Of a stretch of 64,000 bases of DNA, positions 51,559-59,776 are shown one piece after another (the first letter of the stretch is position 1; every line of letters starts with the position of its first letter). A program made the position numbers and the translations under genes. The stretch lies in the NCBI GenBank assembly GCA_002839435.1, contig PGYA01000004.1:1-64000 (forward strand), read 5' to 3'. This stretch comes from Candidatus Riflebacteria bacterium HGW-Riflebacteria-2. Its GTDB lineage: Bacteria > Muiribacteriota > Ozemobacteria > Ozemobacterales > Ozemobacteraceae. A model generated the notes under the pieces. The model was not told the origin of the DNA. It was given only the letters and a program-made list of their open reading frames with translations, and did no database searches.

Positions 51559-52827
51559 TCAGCGGGCGAAAACGTAACCGAGCTTTTTGGTAAAATTGCC
51601 GGCAATAGACGCAACGCTTGAGAGAGCGTTGCCGGCTGCCTGTGCAACCCAGCCGGTAGCCTTTACCAGGCTGCCTGCAACAACAGCAGTGCCGCCGAGC
51701 AGAGTGTTGCCAAAGCCGCTGCCATTGAGCTTAGATTTGCCCCAGTCGACGATCTTGTTGCCGCCTGCCTGAATACCTTTGCCGGTTACGCCGAGAACGG
51801 TTCCGGGAATTCCGAGAGTGCATTTAACGATGCCGCCGGCAAGCTGCATTGGAGCAATGCGTTTGAAGCCGGTAACTACATCGTTGATGCCGCTGGCCAT
51901 GGTGTCTTCAACAGCAGTATTGAAGTTGAAGTTGAAGGCCGCCGGTGACTGCATTGCTTCGCGCGGGCCGTTGATATCTATCAGCAGGTTTTTGTAGCCA
52001 AGCAGACTGTTGGGGAGCTTGTTTCCTACCGGGTCTTCCCAGGCTGCTTTGAATCTGTCTATGTCCATACTGTAGCCCTTGCTGCTGCCCCAGTAGGAGT
52101 CACGCATTTTGACGCCGGTTACGTTGCCGCTGCTGTCGGTAGTATAGCCATAAATAGTGACCCAGTGCGGAGTGCCACTGCCTGAATCGACCAGTGCGAT
52201 GACCGGTTTGCCGGAATCAATTTTGTTGGTAATGTCTGTAATTGAAGCGTTGTGGCGCTGTACGGCATCGACGCCGTTCATGTTGAGGTATTCGACGATC
52301 GTCGGCGGAGCTGTGAAGATACCAGCCGGATTGGAGTTTTTATAGGCGGTCTGCGGATCATGCGGAATTCCCATGCCATGGAACACCGAGGTCATGGCAA
52401 ACTGGCCGCAGTAGTTGTCGCCGTCGATACTTATCTGCTGATTATCGAAGCCGGGAAGTTCCTTGCTGGCTTCAGCCGTGGGGGCGGAAGCTTCGCCGCC
52501 GCCGGTTGCAAAAACTTTTTTGACTGTTTCTTTGACTCTGTCGGCAGCCTCTTTGACCTTGTCCTTGGTAGACTGCGAGATTTCGAACTGCTTTCTTACT
52601 TCTTCGTAATGTCGCTTGGCAGCTTCAACCTCATTGGCAAGATCTTTCCTGGCGCCGGTAACCGTGTTGTTGAGCGAATCCACATACTGTTTGTACAGCC
52701 GCTCGTATTTCATGCGTGCTTCTTCGAGATCACGCTGCAGTTTTTCAGCGCCAAGCACCGAAGTGAGCATGCACAGCAGAACGACACATGCAAGCACTAA
52801 CCCTGTCTGTTTGAATATTCTATTCAT
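51559..52827 (-). CDS. Exported C39-like papain-fold peptidase with coiled coil and glycine-rich tail
   Basis: The 422-aa protein has a signal peptide (MNRIFKQTGLVLACVVLLCM), then a coiled coil at about residues 28-105 (LQRDLEEARMKYERLYKQYV). A papain-like domain (about 125-290) has its Cys in DNYCGQFAMTSVF, His in SGTPHWVTIYGY and Asp/Asn in KMRDSYWG, as in C39 or C70 peptidases. The tail (about 310-422) is glycine- and alanine-rich with hydrophobic runs and ends in a basic NFTKKLGYVFAR. GGAGG and a near-perfect promoter suggest strong expression. It may be a wall or surface protease; the tail could insert in a membrane. Confidence 0.78.
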   Translation of the reverse strand: MNRIFKQTGLVLACVVLLCMLTSVLGAEKLQRDLEEARMKYERLYKQYVDSLNNTVTGARKDLANEVEAAKRHYEEVRKQFEISQSTKDKVKEAADRVKETVKKVFATGGGEASAPTAEASKELPGFDNQQISIDGDNYCGQFAMTSVFHGMGIPHDPQTAYKNSNPAGIFTAPPTIVEYLNMNGVDAVQRHNASITDITNKIDSGKPVIALVDSGSGTPHWVTIYGYTTDSSGNVTGVKMRDSYWGSSKGYSMDIDRFKAAWEDPVGNKLPNSLLGYKNLLIDINGPREAMQSPAAFNFNFNTAVEDTMASGINDVVTGFKRIAPMQLAGGIVKCTLGIPGTVLGVTGKGIQAGGNKIVDWGKSKLNGSGFGNTLLGGTAVVAGSLVKATGWVAQAAGNALSSVASIAGNFTKKLGYVFAR

Positions 52828-52870
52828 AGCGACCTCCATTCAATGGCCGTAATCTTCAAGTTTACCTTCA

Positions 52871-52899
52871 ATTATAAGAATAGAAGCAGCAAGCGTCAA
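52871..52899 (-). promoter_or_regulatory. Near-consensus promoter for the C39-like gene
   Basis: On the minus strand TTGACG (52894-52899) and TATAAT (52871-52876) are 17 bases apart, one base from full consensus. The leader would be about 37 bases. It is among the strongest-looking promoters in the window. Confidence 0.88.
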
Positions 52900-53000
52900 T
52901 GTACCGGCGCGAAAAATCGTGATTTTGTGATTTGGATCTGGGTCAGAATTATGAAATCCGGTTAAACTGTCTGGTTGATTTTTTCCTTGAGAATACTCTT

Positions 53001-54233
53001 TTACAATGCTGAAACGAGTTTGAGCAGGCGTGAAACGAGTATGTCAAATTTGTCTGAATCAACGGCTTTCTGGGTGTTGATGATCGTGCATGAAAGCGTG
53101 TAGAAGGGCGATTTTGGGGTTTTCTGCAGGAGCCAGGTGTAATTGAGTACGCCGGGTTCGCTACCGCCCTTGAAGCCGGCAATGTGCCAGTCCTTTTTAT
53201 TGACCAGTCCGGTTGCCGGGTTGATGCGGATCAGGTGATTGTCGCGCAGCGAATAGATAACATCGCAGAGGTTGCGGGTGCTGATAAACCATTCGATTTC
53301 TTCAACTAGAATTGGCTCGTTAAGTTGATAGATTGCCGATAAAGATGCAATCTCGGATGGTTTAATCGCGTCCATGGCGGCGAGAACTGCCTTTTTGCCG
53401 GCGGCGTCGGCCTTGAGGTATTTTTGTGCATCGGCCGGGAAAAAGAACTTGAGCTTGAGCACCTGGCTTGTATTGTAGAGATCGACGCAGCTGGCAGGAA
53501 AATAGCCGCGCAGTTTATCGACGCCGATCAGATTGTAGATGTGATCGGTTGCGGTGTTGTCGCTCAGTGAGATCATCAGGCCGGCGAGAGTTTCGAGCGT
53601 GTGCCGACTGCCGGCTGGCCATTCCTGCAGCAAGCCGCTGGGAAATGATCGCCAGTCTTCGCGTAACTCGACTACATCAGCCCAGGCACGTTCCCCTTTT
53701 TTGATCGAATCATCGAGCGCCTTCAGCAGATAGAGTTTGAAAGCGGATCCACAACCGAGAGGCTTGTCGGGGTTGATTATAAGAATTTCTTCTTTGTCTG
53801 CTTTTAACGGGTCGCGCCGCTCCAGGCAAACGCTTATCTCGCCTGCAAGCTTTTTGAGCTCACTTGTGACTGCTTCAAAAGTATCGCTGGTGAATTCAGG
53901 GGCTCCGAACCAGAGGGTTGAAATTTTGTTGTCGGCATCGATCTTGATCTTTGAGTCAGCCTCTCCCTTTTCAAAAATCAGGCGATAACCGTTGTCAGCG
54001 CTGCGTGCTTCCTTGTATTTGCCTAACGCATCAACATAAATTTGTTTTATTTCTATGATTTTTGCAGCTGGAATAACGTTGAGAAATTCGCGAGCAAAGT
54101 ATTGTTCGACCTGCTTCTCATCGCTCGAAAAAATCCGACCGTATGCTTCCTGCGGTGAGAGATCGGCGTTGTCGGCCCAGCATGGCAGAACAAAGATTAA
54201 ACCAGTCAAAATCGCCAGTATCGCTTTTTTCAT
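53001..54233 (-). CDS. Exported serine beta-lactamase-like protein (ORF12-type)
   Basis: The 410-aa protein has a signal peptide (MKKAILAILTGLIFVLPCWA). An N-terminal domain of about 110 residues follows (KQVEQYFAREFLNVIPAAKI), resembling DUF3887/steroid-isomerase-like folds. The serine hydrolase part contains CGSAFKLYLL (SxxK), SLSDNTATD (SDN) and AGFKGGSEPG (KGG in place of KTG). This domain order and the GSAFKLY motif resemble clavulanate-cluster ORF12 proteins, which have weak or no penicillin hydrolysis. No Glu of the omega loop is obvious. A 15-spaced 9-bp inverted repeat lies just upstream. Confidence 0.78.
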   Translation of the reverse strand: MKKAILAILTGLIFVLPCWADNADLSPQEAYGRIFSSDEKQVEQYFAREFLNVIPAAKIIEIKQIYVDALGKYKEARSADNGYRLIFEKGEADSKIKIDADNKISTLWFGAPEFTSDTFEAVTSELKKLAGEISVCLERRDPLKADKEEILIINPDKPLGCGSAFKLYLLKALDDSIKKGERAWADVVELREDWRSFPSGLLQEWPAGSRHTLETLAGLMISLSDNTATDHIYNLIGVDKLRGYFPASCVDLYNTSQVLKLKFFFPADAQKYLKADAAGKKAVLAAMDAIKPSEIASLSAIYQLNEPILVEEIEWFISTRNLCDVIYSLRDNHLIRINPATGLVNKKDWHIAGFKGGSEPGVLNYTWLLQKTPKSPFYTLSCTIINTQKAVDSDKFDILVSRLLKLVSAL

Positions 54234-54258
54234 GATGTGCTCCCTGATCTATTTAGAT

Positions 54259-54291
54259 GTTCAGCATAACCCATTCAGGTAAATGCTGAAC
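54259..54291. promoter_or_regulatory. Inverted repeat upstream of the ORF12-like gene
   Basis: GTTCAGCAT (54259-54267) and ATGCTGAAC (54283-54291) are perfect 9-bp arms 15 bases apart, 26 bases before the start codon at 54233. There is no T run, so a protein site or RNA hairpin is more likely than a terminator. Confidence 0.5.
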
Positions 54292-54317
54292 TGGTGTCTT
54301 GAACGATGGTAATCATG

Positions 54318-55148
54318 TCAGCTTTCGATATCGTCCGGATCTTGCATGCGCAGAGATCTTACAGATGCAAACTTGAATCCCGCCTCCAACAGCGCAGCTT
54401 TGCCGCGGGCAGTTAGATCAGAGATATAGATGAATTCATCGTGACCGTCAACAGGATAAGCTCTGATCCGGTACTGTGTTGCCAGAGGAAACTCTCTGAG
54501 AACAACGCGAACAGGCCGCGAGAACTGCGTGTATGGGCTGGTAAGCGCGACGTCGCGTAGTATCTGGCGAACCAGCTCAGCATCATGTTCGGGGTGCAGA
54601 TAAAAAAGGGCTGAGCACTGTTGCTCGCGGCAACCATCGTTGGCATTGCCTACGCTGTTGTTCCAGATACAGTTGTGGGGAATAGTCACTGCGTCATCGT
54701 CAGGTGTGACAAGCTTGAGTGAGCGTAGATTGATTGACTGAACTTCGCCATATACGCCGTTGACGGTAACGCGGTCGCCAACGCGGTATGGTTGCTCGTA
54801 AACCGCTATGATTCCTGCAATCAAGCTTGAGGCAAAGTCCTTGAAGGCAAAACCCAGAGCAAGGCCGATCGCGCCAAAGAAGGCGATAAAGTTCTGCATG
54901 CTAGGCTTGACTATAGTTGGAACAAGCAACAACAGTGTGATACCAGTTATCAGAAGTCTGAAAATCGGTATCATCGGTAGCAGGTAATAACTGAATCTTG
55001 GGGGCAGCAGCCGTGCCAGGGCTGGAATAAATCTTCTGGCCAGGCCGCTCAAAACTAGAGCTGTGATGATCAGCAAAAAGATATATAAAAATGGTATCTG
55101 CTCAAAATCTCTGAAAATCTGCTCGGGAGAGGTGATTTCAGGTGTCAT
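54318..55148 (-). CDS. MscS-family mechanosensitive channel
   Basis: The 276-aa channel has three membrane helices. The third, pore-lining one is GAIGLALGFAFKDFASSLIA, followed by the beta domain VYEQPYRVGDRVTVNGVYGE and NLRSLKLVTPDDDAVTIPHN typical of MscS. A C-terminal alpha-beta domain ends the chain. It would release osmolytes on membrane stretch. The start is two bases after the stop of the upstream ATPase-like gene (TAATCATG), so the two are coupled. It is a minimal MscS with no extra N-terminal domain. Confidence 0.92.
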   Translation of the reverse strand: MTPEITSPEQIFRDFEQIPFLYIFLLIITALVLSGLARRFIPALARLLPPRFSYYLLPMIPIFRLLITGITLLLLVPTIVKPSMQNFIAFFGAIGLALGFAFKDFASSLIAGIIAVYEQPYRVGDRVTVNGVYGEVQSINLRSLKLVTPDDDAVTIPHNCIWNNSVGNANDGCREQQCSALFYLHPEHDAELVRQILRDVALTSPYTQFSRPVRVVLREFPLATQYRIRAYPVDGHDEFIYISDLTARGKAALLEAGFKFASVRSLRMQDPDDIES

Positions 55149-55150
55149 GA

Positions 55151-56419
55151 TTACATTGCATCCTGCAGGTGATCCTGTTCGGCGAGAAAGCGTCTGATGG
55201 CCGGGTAACCCTGCCAGCTGGCGCGCCAGACTTCGTTTTCGTTAACAATAATACCAGCCTTCTGCATTCGGTTCAACAGGCCGATTAGCCGGTCTTTTTC
55301 AAGACTGAGCAGGTCGAAAACAACATCAGTTTTGAGCCCGTCGTGCTGAAGAAGAAACAGCAACAGAAAAGCCCCGGCCTGACCAATGTCAGCGGGTAGG
55401 GCCGGAAGTTCGACGTCGCCGAAAGCTTTCACCCAGATAGTTTTTGCCGTCGCGGTGGCAGCGGCATCCTTGTCGGCAACTTCGCGTGCAATCTCGGCTA
55501 CATCTTCGCCTGGCGCCAGCTTTAGGCTGTTACGCCAGATCGACCAGGCGACCAGCGGGATTCCGCGTGATTCAACCGCCAGTTTTTTGATAAAAGCAGA
55601 GGGAAATGTAGCCACCGAGCTGTCTGCTTTTATCGCTGCTGAGTCGAGCCTGCCTTTTCCTGTCATTTCAGGTGGTAGTATGAAGCTGCCTGTGTCTGCC
55701 TGCCTGAACACGGTGGGACGATAACTCTTTCGCGATTCAAGCGAACAGAAAAGAGTTTGAAGATCTTGGGCAGAAAGACTTTGCAGGTAGTAAAACCGGC
55801 TGAAGCTGTCGCGAATCTGCATGGCAGAATCCAGATAATGCCAGAGCCAGCTGTTGCAGCCAATTATACAGCGCTGCCGGCTATGGAAAAGTCGTGCTAT
55901 GAGTTTTCTCAGGTGTTCCAGCCCGTTGTAATGACGCAGAAAAAATGCTTCGAGCCTTGGAATAACCAGGGGTTCTTCGCTTTTTGCCGGCAGATTTTCG
56001 ATCCAGCTGAAATCGCGGCCGCGCAAAATATTGTAGTCTGGTGCAGGCAGAACAGGCCAGTTGTTGTTTTTTGCCAGTAGCTGAAACATTTCACCCAGAC
56101 CGCTGCCGTAAGGTGCAACTATTACGCGAGAATTTCCCTCGGGGGTGTCGTCTTCGAGCCAGGGTAGAAGAAGTTCCTTTATTGAAGCCGCGGCTTTTTC
56201 CCATTCAGGATATGGCGCGAGCCAGTCGATCAGCGATCTCGGGGCACTTTTGAGTTCGCTCTGAACAGCCTCCATGCCGCCATCGCCAGCTTCCTCGCCG
56301 ATGCCTGAAAACAGTTTCTCAAAAAACGAATGTGCCGTTTTGCTGGCGGGTTCGGCCGGTAGTTCAAACTTCCCGGGCTTAACAAACTTCCAGAAGCTGA
56401 GGCTGGTTTCTTCAGACAA
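55151..56419 (-). CDS. Degenerate ATPase-like protein coupled to MscS
   Basis: I do not recognise the 422-aa protein as a named family. Its central region looks like a worn P-loop ATPase: VIVAPYGSGLGEM in place of Walker A (the Lys and Ser/Thr are absent), EPLVIPRLEAFF in place of Walker B, and IIGCNSWLWHYLD where sensor 1 would be. The end (AFLLLFLLQHDGLKTDVVFD, LIGLLNRMQKAGIIVNENEV) is winged-helix-like. The start is a TTG with AGGAG about ten bases upstream. Coupled translation with MscS suggests it regulates the channel. A fold unrelated to ATPases is possible. Confidence 0.6.
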   Translation of the reverse strand: MSEETSLSFWKFVKPGKFELPAEPASKTAHSFFEKLFSGIGEEAGDGGMEAVQSELKSAPRSLIDWLAPYPEWEKAAASIKELLLPWLEDDTPEGNSRVIVAPYGSGLGEMFQLLAKNNNWPVLPAPDYNILRGRDFSWIENLPAKSEEPLVIPRLEAFFLRHYNGLEHLRKLIARLFHSRQRCIIGCNSWLWHYLDSAMQIRDSFSRFYYLQSLSAQDLQTLFCSLESRKSYRPTVFRQADTGSFILPPEMTGKGRLDSAAIKADSSVATFPSAFIKKLAVESRGIPLVAWSIWRNSLKLAPGEDVAEIAREVADKDAAATATAKTIWVKAFGDVELPALPADIGQAGAFLLLFLLQHDGLKTDVVFDLLSLEKDRLIGLLNRMQKAGIIVNENEVWRASWQGYPAIRRFLAEQDHLQDAM

Positions 56420-56478
56420 TTGTGCGAGTCTCCTGACTGGTCATTCTGCCGCTGATTCTACCACGGGTTATCCAAAAG

Positions 56479-57447
56479 TCATAATTCTGCTGGGTTCCTT
56501 TTGTTGGCGCGCTTTTGCAAGACCTTCGTCGCGGCTGCTGATTTCGTTTTGCTGGCCAGAAACTTTTTGAGCTGCAGAACTGCAAGCTCTTTGGCTTTGG
56601 CTTCGACCTCGATTGTGATGTCGCAGTCGAGTTGCAGCCATTGGCCGGGAAAGTCTGCTGTATCTATATAATCGTGGTGACGATATGGCTGCTTGCCCTG
56701 CCAGCCATCCAGCGGGCTGGAAAGATGGAACATTGGTTCACGCCTCCAGGTTTTCAGCGCAGCAGCAGTGGCTTCTTCGATGCTGAGACCATCGGGTCGG
56801 CAGCGATGATGATGGACATCGTAAACAAGCGGAATCGCAAGCTCATGGCACAATGGCAACAGCTCTGACGGCGCATAGGTTTTATCGTCGTTTTCGATCG
56901 TCACACGTTGTCGGGCTGGTGGTGAAAGTCGCTTAAAAGCTTCGGTAAAGCGCCTGAGTGCCGCCGGTTTGTCGCCATAGCCACCGCCGGCATGAATATT
57001 TATCACATCGGCACCGACCCACTCGGCGACTTCGTTCTGATATTCTATCTCAGCAAGAGAACTGGCAACAGTCTGCGGGTTTGGCGAATTGAGCACAACG
57101 AACTGATCTGGGTGAAAAGACGCACGCAGAGCATGCTGTCGCAGCAGATCGCCGCATTGTTTGAAGACAGTGACGATATTTTTTCCATCAGGCAGTTCTT
57201 CTACCTGATAAACCAGTTGTGGGTGCGTTTTGAGCGGAAGTATCTGACTGTTGATGCGAAAACAGCCGATGCCGGCCTGGGCACAGAACTCATATGCCTG
57301 TTTGAGAGCTTCGGCATTGGCGAGGCAGAGTCGCGACAGTTTTTGCAGTCGCTCGTTTTCAGGCAGCTTGAGCAGATGCGTGGCGGTCGTAGTCGAAAAT
57401 TTTATCGGCTGTTCGACGAACAGGCAGCATAACCCAAGTCTTATCAT
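56479..57447 (-). CDS. uvsE: UV damage endonuclease UvsE
   Basis: The 322-aa enzyme nicks DNA 5' of UV photoproducts and starts an alternative excision repair. The TIM-barrel sequence has RLGLCCLFVEQPIKFST at the N-terminus, FRINSQILPLKTHPQ, RASFHPDQFVVLNSP, NIHAGGGYGDK with a metal His, and VYDVHHHRCRPD with further metal ligands. A basic C-terminal tail (KSAAATKVLQKRANKR) ends it. Length and motifs match UVDE. It is divergent from trxB. Confidence 0.93.
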   Translation of the reverse strand: MIRLGLCCLFVEQPIKFSTTTATHLLKLPENERLQKLSRLCLANAEALKQAYEFCAQAGIGCFRINSQILPLKTHPQLVYQVEELPDGKNIVTVFKQCGDLLRQHALRASFHPDQFVVLNSPNPQTVASSLAEIEYQNEVAEWVGADVINIHAGGGYGDKPAALRRFTEAFKRLSPPARQRVTIENDDKTYAPSELLPLCHELAIPLVYDVHHHRCRPDGLSIEEATAAALKTWRREPMFHLSSPLDGWQGKQPYRHHDYIDTADFPGQWLQLDCDITIEVEAKAKELAVLQLKKFLASKTKSAAATKVLQKRANKRNPAEL

Positions 57448-57528
57448 CTTTTTCTCCTGCGCTAATATTGCGCTATTGTATCATATCTGATAACTTCTGA
57501 CGCAATTGAACGGCCGCACAAAACGGGG

Positions 57529-57557
57529 TTAAATTATGGGTGGTTTCAGTGTATAAT
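57529..57557 (+). promoter_or_regulatory. Promoter for trxB
   Basis: TTAAAT (57529-57534) and TATAAT (57552-57557) are 17 bases apart; the -35 is weak but the -10 is perfect. CAGGAGAATAATC precedes the start codon. Confidence 0.6.
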
Positions 57558-57595
57558 CACACAAAATCATACCGAATAACTACAGGAGAATAATC

Positions 57596-58540
57596 ATGGC
57601 AAAAAAACTGGTAATAGTAGGATCCGGTCCGGCCGGCCTGACAGCGGCAATTTATGCGGCGCGGGCCGATCTGCAGCCGGTAGTAGTTGAAGGTTTTATG
57701 AAAGGTGGCCAGCCTGGTGGTCAGCTGATGACAACCACTGAGGTCGAGAATTTTCCGGGTTTTCCTGAAGGCGTAGATGGTCCTGATCTTATGAGCCGCA
57801 TGCGCAAACAGGCCGAGCGCTTTGGTGCCGAATTCATCATGGAAGACCTTGATTCAGTCGATTTCGCCAGTCGGCCATTCACTCTTAGCAATTCTACCCG
57901 CACGATGACGGCGCATTCGGTTATCATTGCCACCGGTGCCAGTGCTCAGGTGCTTGATCTGCCAAGCGTTAAAACGTTCTGGGGAAAGGGCATTTCGGCT
58001 TGTGCAACCTGCGACGGTGCTCTGCCGATCTTTCGCAATCAGGTTATCGGGGTCATTGGTGGCGGCGACTCCGCTATCGAAGAAGCCTCGTTCCTGTCCA
58101 GATTCGCTTCTAAGGTGCTGCTTATTCATCGTCGCGATGAATTCAGAGCCAGCAAGGCCATGCAGAAACGCGCGTTTGATAACCCTAAAATCGAGGTTGT
58201 TTTTGATTCTGTGCTCGAAGAAGTTTATGGCAGCCAGTTTATGGAAGGCATCAAGCTCAAAAACGTTAAGACTTCGCAGATCAGCGACTATGCTTGCAAG
58301 GGCCTGTTCATGGCAATCGGCCATACTCCGAATACCGGTTTTGTAAAAAATGCCCTCGAAGTCGATGCCAAGGGCTATATCAAGGTAAAATCGCCTTCAA
58401 CTGCGACTTCGGTCGAAGGTGTTTTTGCGGCCGGAGACGTTGCCGACCCGCATTACCGGCAGGCAATCAGCGCCGCCGGAACCGGCTGTGCTGCGTCACT
58501 AGATGCTGAACGTTGGTTGCAGGCCAACAATCTGGGCTGA
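57596..58540 (+). CDS. trxB: Thioredoxin reductase
   Basis: TrxB passes electrons from NADPH through FAD to thioredoxin. The 314-aa protein has the FAD motif VGSGPAGLTAAIYAARA at the N-terminus, the redox pair in SACATCDGA, the NADPH motif GVIGGGDSAIEEA, and the closing FAD signature GVFAAGDVAD. Length is standard. It could supply reducing power to MsrBA and other thiol enzymes in this window through thioredoxin, though no thioredoxin gene is here. GGAG precedes the ATG. It is a monocistronic plus-strand gene. Confidence 0.96.
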   Translation: MAKKLVIVGSGPAGLTAAIYAARADLQPVVVEGFMKGGQPGGQLMTTTEVENFPGFPEGVDGPDLMSRMRKQAERFGAEFIMEDLDSVDFASRPFTLSNSTRTMTAHSVIIATGASAQVLDLPSVKTFWGKGISACATCDGALPIFRNQVIGVIGGGDSAIEEASFLSRFASKVLLIHRRDEFRASKAMQKRAFDNPKIEVVFDSVLEEVYGSQFMEGIKLKNVKTSQISDYACKGLFMAIGHTPNTGFVKNALEVDAKGYIKVKSPSTATSVEGVFAAGDVADPHYRQAISAAGTGCAASLDAERWLQANNLG

Positions 58541-58563
58541 AAACCGACGCGTTCTTGAATACT

Positions 58564-58716
58564 TTATCGGGCTCGGGTGGCCAGCAGGCCACACAGCCCG
58601 AGAACCGCGCCACCGCTCAAAAGCTGTAGCAAAGGCAGAGCAAAAAACCGGCGCAGTGCCAGAAAAAATGCAAAAATTGCTATTCCGATCGCAGTAAAGG
58701 CGAAAAACCAGATCAT
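58564..58716 (-). CDS. Small membrane protein of 50 aa
   Basis: A short frame encodes 50 aa with two hydrophobic stretches (IWFFAFTAIGIAIFAFFLAL, then LLQLLSGGAVLGLCGLLA) separated by RRFFALP. AAGGAGAGAACAG precedes the ATG. It starts 11 bases after the stop of the exported protein gene on the same strand, so it is probably in that operon. A GC-rich hairpin (58572-58602) lies inside its last codons. Unknown family. Confidence 0.65.
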   Translation of the reverse strand: MIWFFAFTAIGIAIFAFFLALRRFFALPLLQLLSGGAVLGLCGLLATRAR

Positions 58717-58727
58717 CTGTTCTCTCC

Positions 58728-59741
58728 TTATTTTTTCAGCTGTTTGAGAAGTTTTTCGGCCAGCGGCCAGGCTGGCAGGTCAGAAAGTGCCTGTTCAAGG
58801 TGCTTAATTGCGGGTGTTTTCTTTTTAAGGCTGTTTTCGAGTATGGCAAGGTTGTAATAAAGAAATGGCCTGGTGTAGACGGGTTCCATGGTTGCCAGTC
58901 GCCGGGCCAGCTCTTCAGACCGTTTGCTGGTTACTGCCTGCAGGGTCAGTTGGTTGGCTTCGATCAGGTCGGCGGCAACTGCTGTCGGCAGCATAAAAGT
59001 TTCGCCGTTTTTCTTCTCGATCGTTATCGGCTCGCTGTTAGTTTCGAAGCGGCGCAGAAGCATTCTGGCAGCTGATTCAGATTTTGTCAGGCTGCCGCTT
59101 CTTATCGCGGTTGAATAGACTTTGAGCCCTTCAGCGGTAATGCCTTTGCCGAGGCCTTCCGGTGGGTACCACAGATAGTATTTGCAGTCATCGGCTTCAA
59201 AGTCGTTTCTGAAAGTGGCCTCTGGCATGGTGCTGATGGCGATGTCGTCGCTCAGCAATACTGGCAGTGAAGTTCCGATAAACAGCGGCTGCGAAATAGT
59301 TTTGATCTCTTCTTCGACAATTTTGAGAGTCAAAGGTTCTTTTGCGTGATTTTTGGCAGCCAGTTCAAGCAGGCCGTCGCGATCGGGCATGGCTCTGATA
59401 TCGAGCTCGATCCACCCGGCAAAACCCGGCTTTACATTGATCTTGTGCATAAATAACGTTTTTTCGCCCTTTTTCAGTGTCTTGCGTTCGTGTCGGTCAA
59501 CAGGTATGTTGAGTTCAGCCGGAGCATACAGTCGTGAAGATATATCACTGAGATCGACCTGGTCTGCTTTGACCATGACGCTGATGACCAGAATGCCTTC
59601 TTCAGGTTTCCATTCGGCCAGTGAAAAGCTCGTGCTGTGCCAATCAGGCAGCCTGACCTGCGGCGTCACCGCCTGCGCTTGATGTGAATTCATGAACATG
59701 CAGCAGATGACCAAAAGTAAGGCAGTGCGTATGACTGGCAT
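58728..59741 (-). CDS. Exported protein with beta domain and TPR-like tail, unknown
   Basis: The 337-aa protein has a signal peptide (MPVIRTALLLVICCMFMNSH). A beta-rich domain follows (LVISVMVKADQVDLSDI, FAGWIELDIRAMPD), then a middle region with two further strands (KYYLWYPPEGLGKGITAEGL) and a helical end resembling TPR units (RPFLYYNLAILENSLKKKTP, AIKHLEQALSDLPAWPLAEK). The beta domain vaguely resembles the protein at 40276-40782. GGAG precedes the ATG. A surface-structure or assembly role is possible but not shown. Confidence 0.65.
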   Translation of the reverse strand: MPVIRTALLLVICCMFMNSHQAQAVTPQVRLPDWHSTSFSLAEWKPEEGILVISVMVKADQVDLSDISSRLYAPAELNIPVDRHERKTLKKGEKTLFMHKINVKPGFAGWIELDIRAMPDRDGLLELAAKNHAKEPLTLKIVEEEIKTISQPLFIGTSLPVLLSDDIAISTMPEATFRNDFEADDCKYYLWYPPEGLGKGITAEGLKVYSTAIRSGSLTKSESAARMLLRRFETNSEPITIEKKNGETFMLPTAVAADLIEANQLTLQAVTSKRSEELARRLATMEPVYTRPFLYYNLAILENSLKKKTPAIKHLEQALSDLPAWPLAEKLLKQLKK

Positions 59742-59776
59742 GAAAAAGCTCCTGATAATTAATTTCGCTTTTGATT

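Noticed and set aside
58572-58602. GC-rich hairpin as a terminator for trxB
   Set aside because: It has no T run on either side and lies within the coding sequence of the 50-aa gene; kept only as a possibility in that entry.
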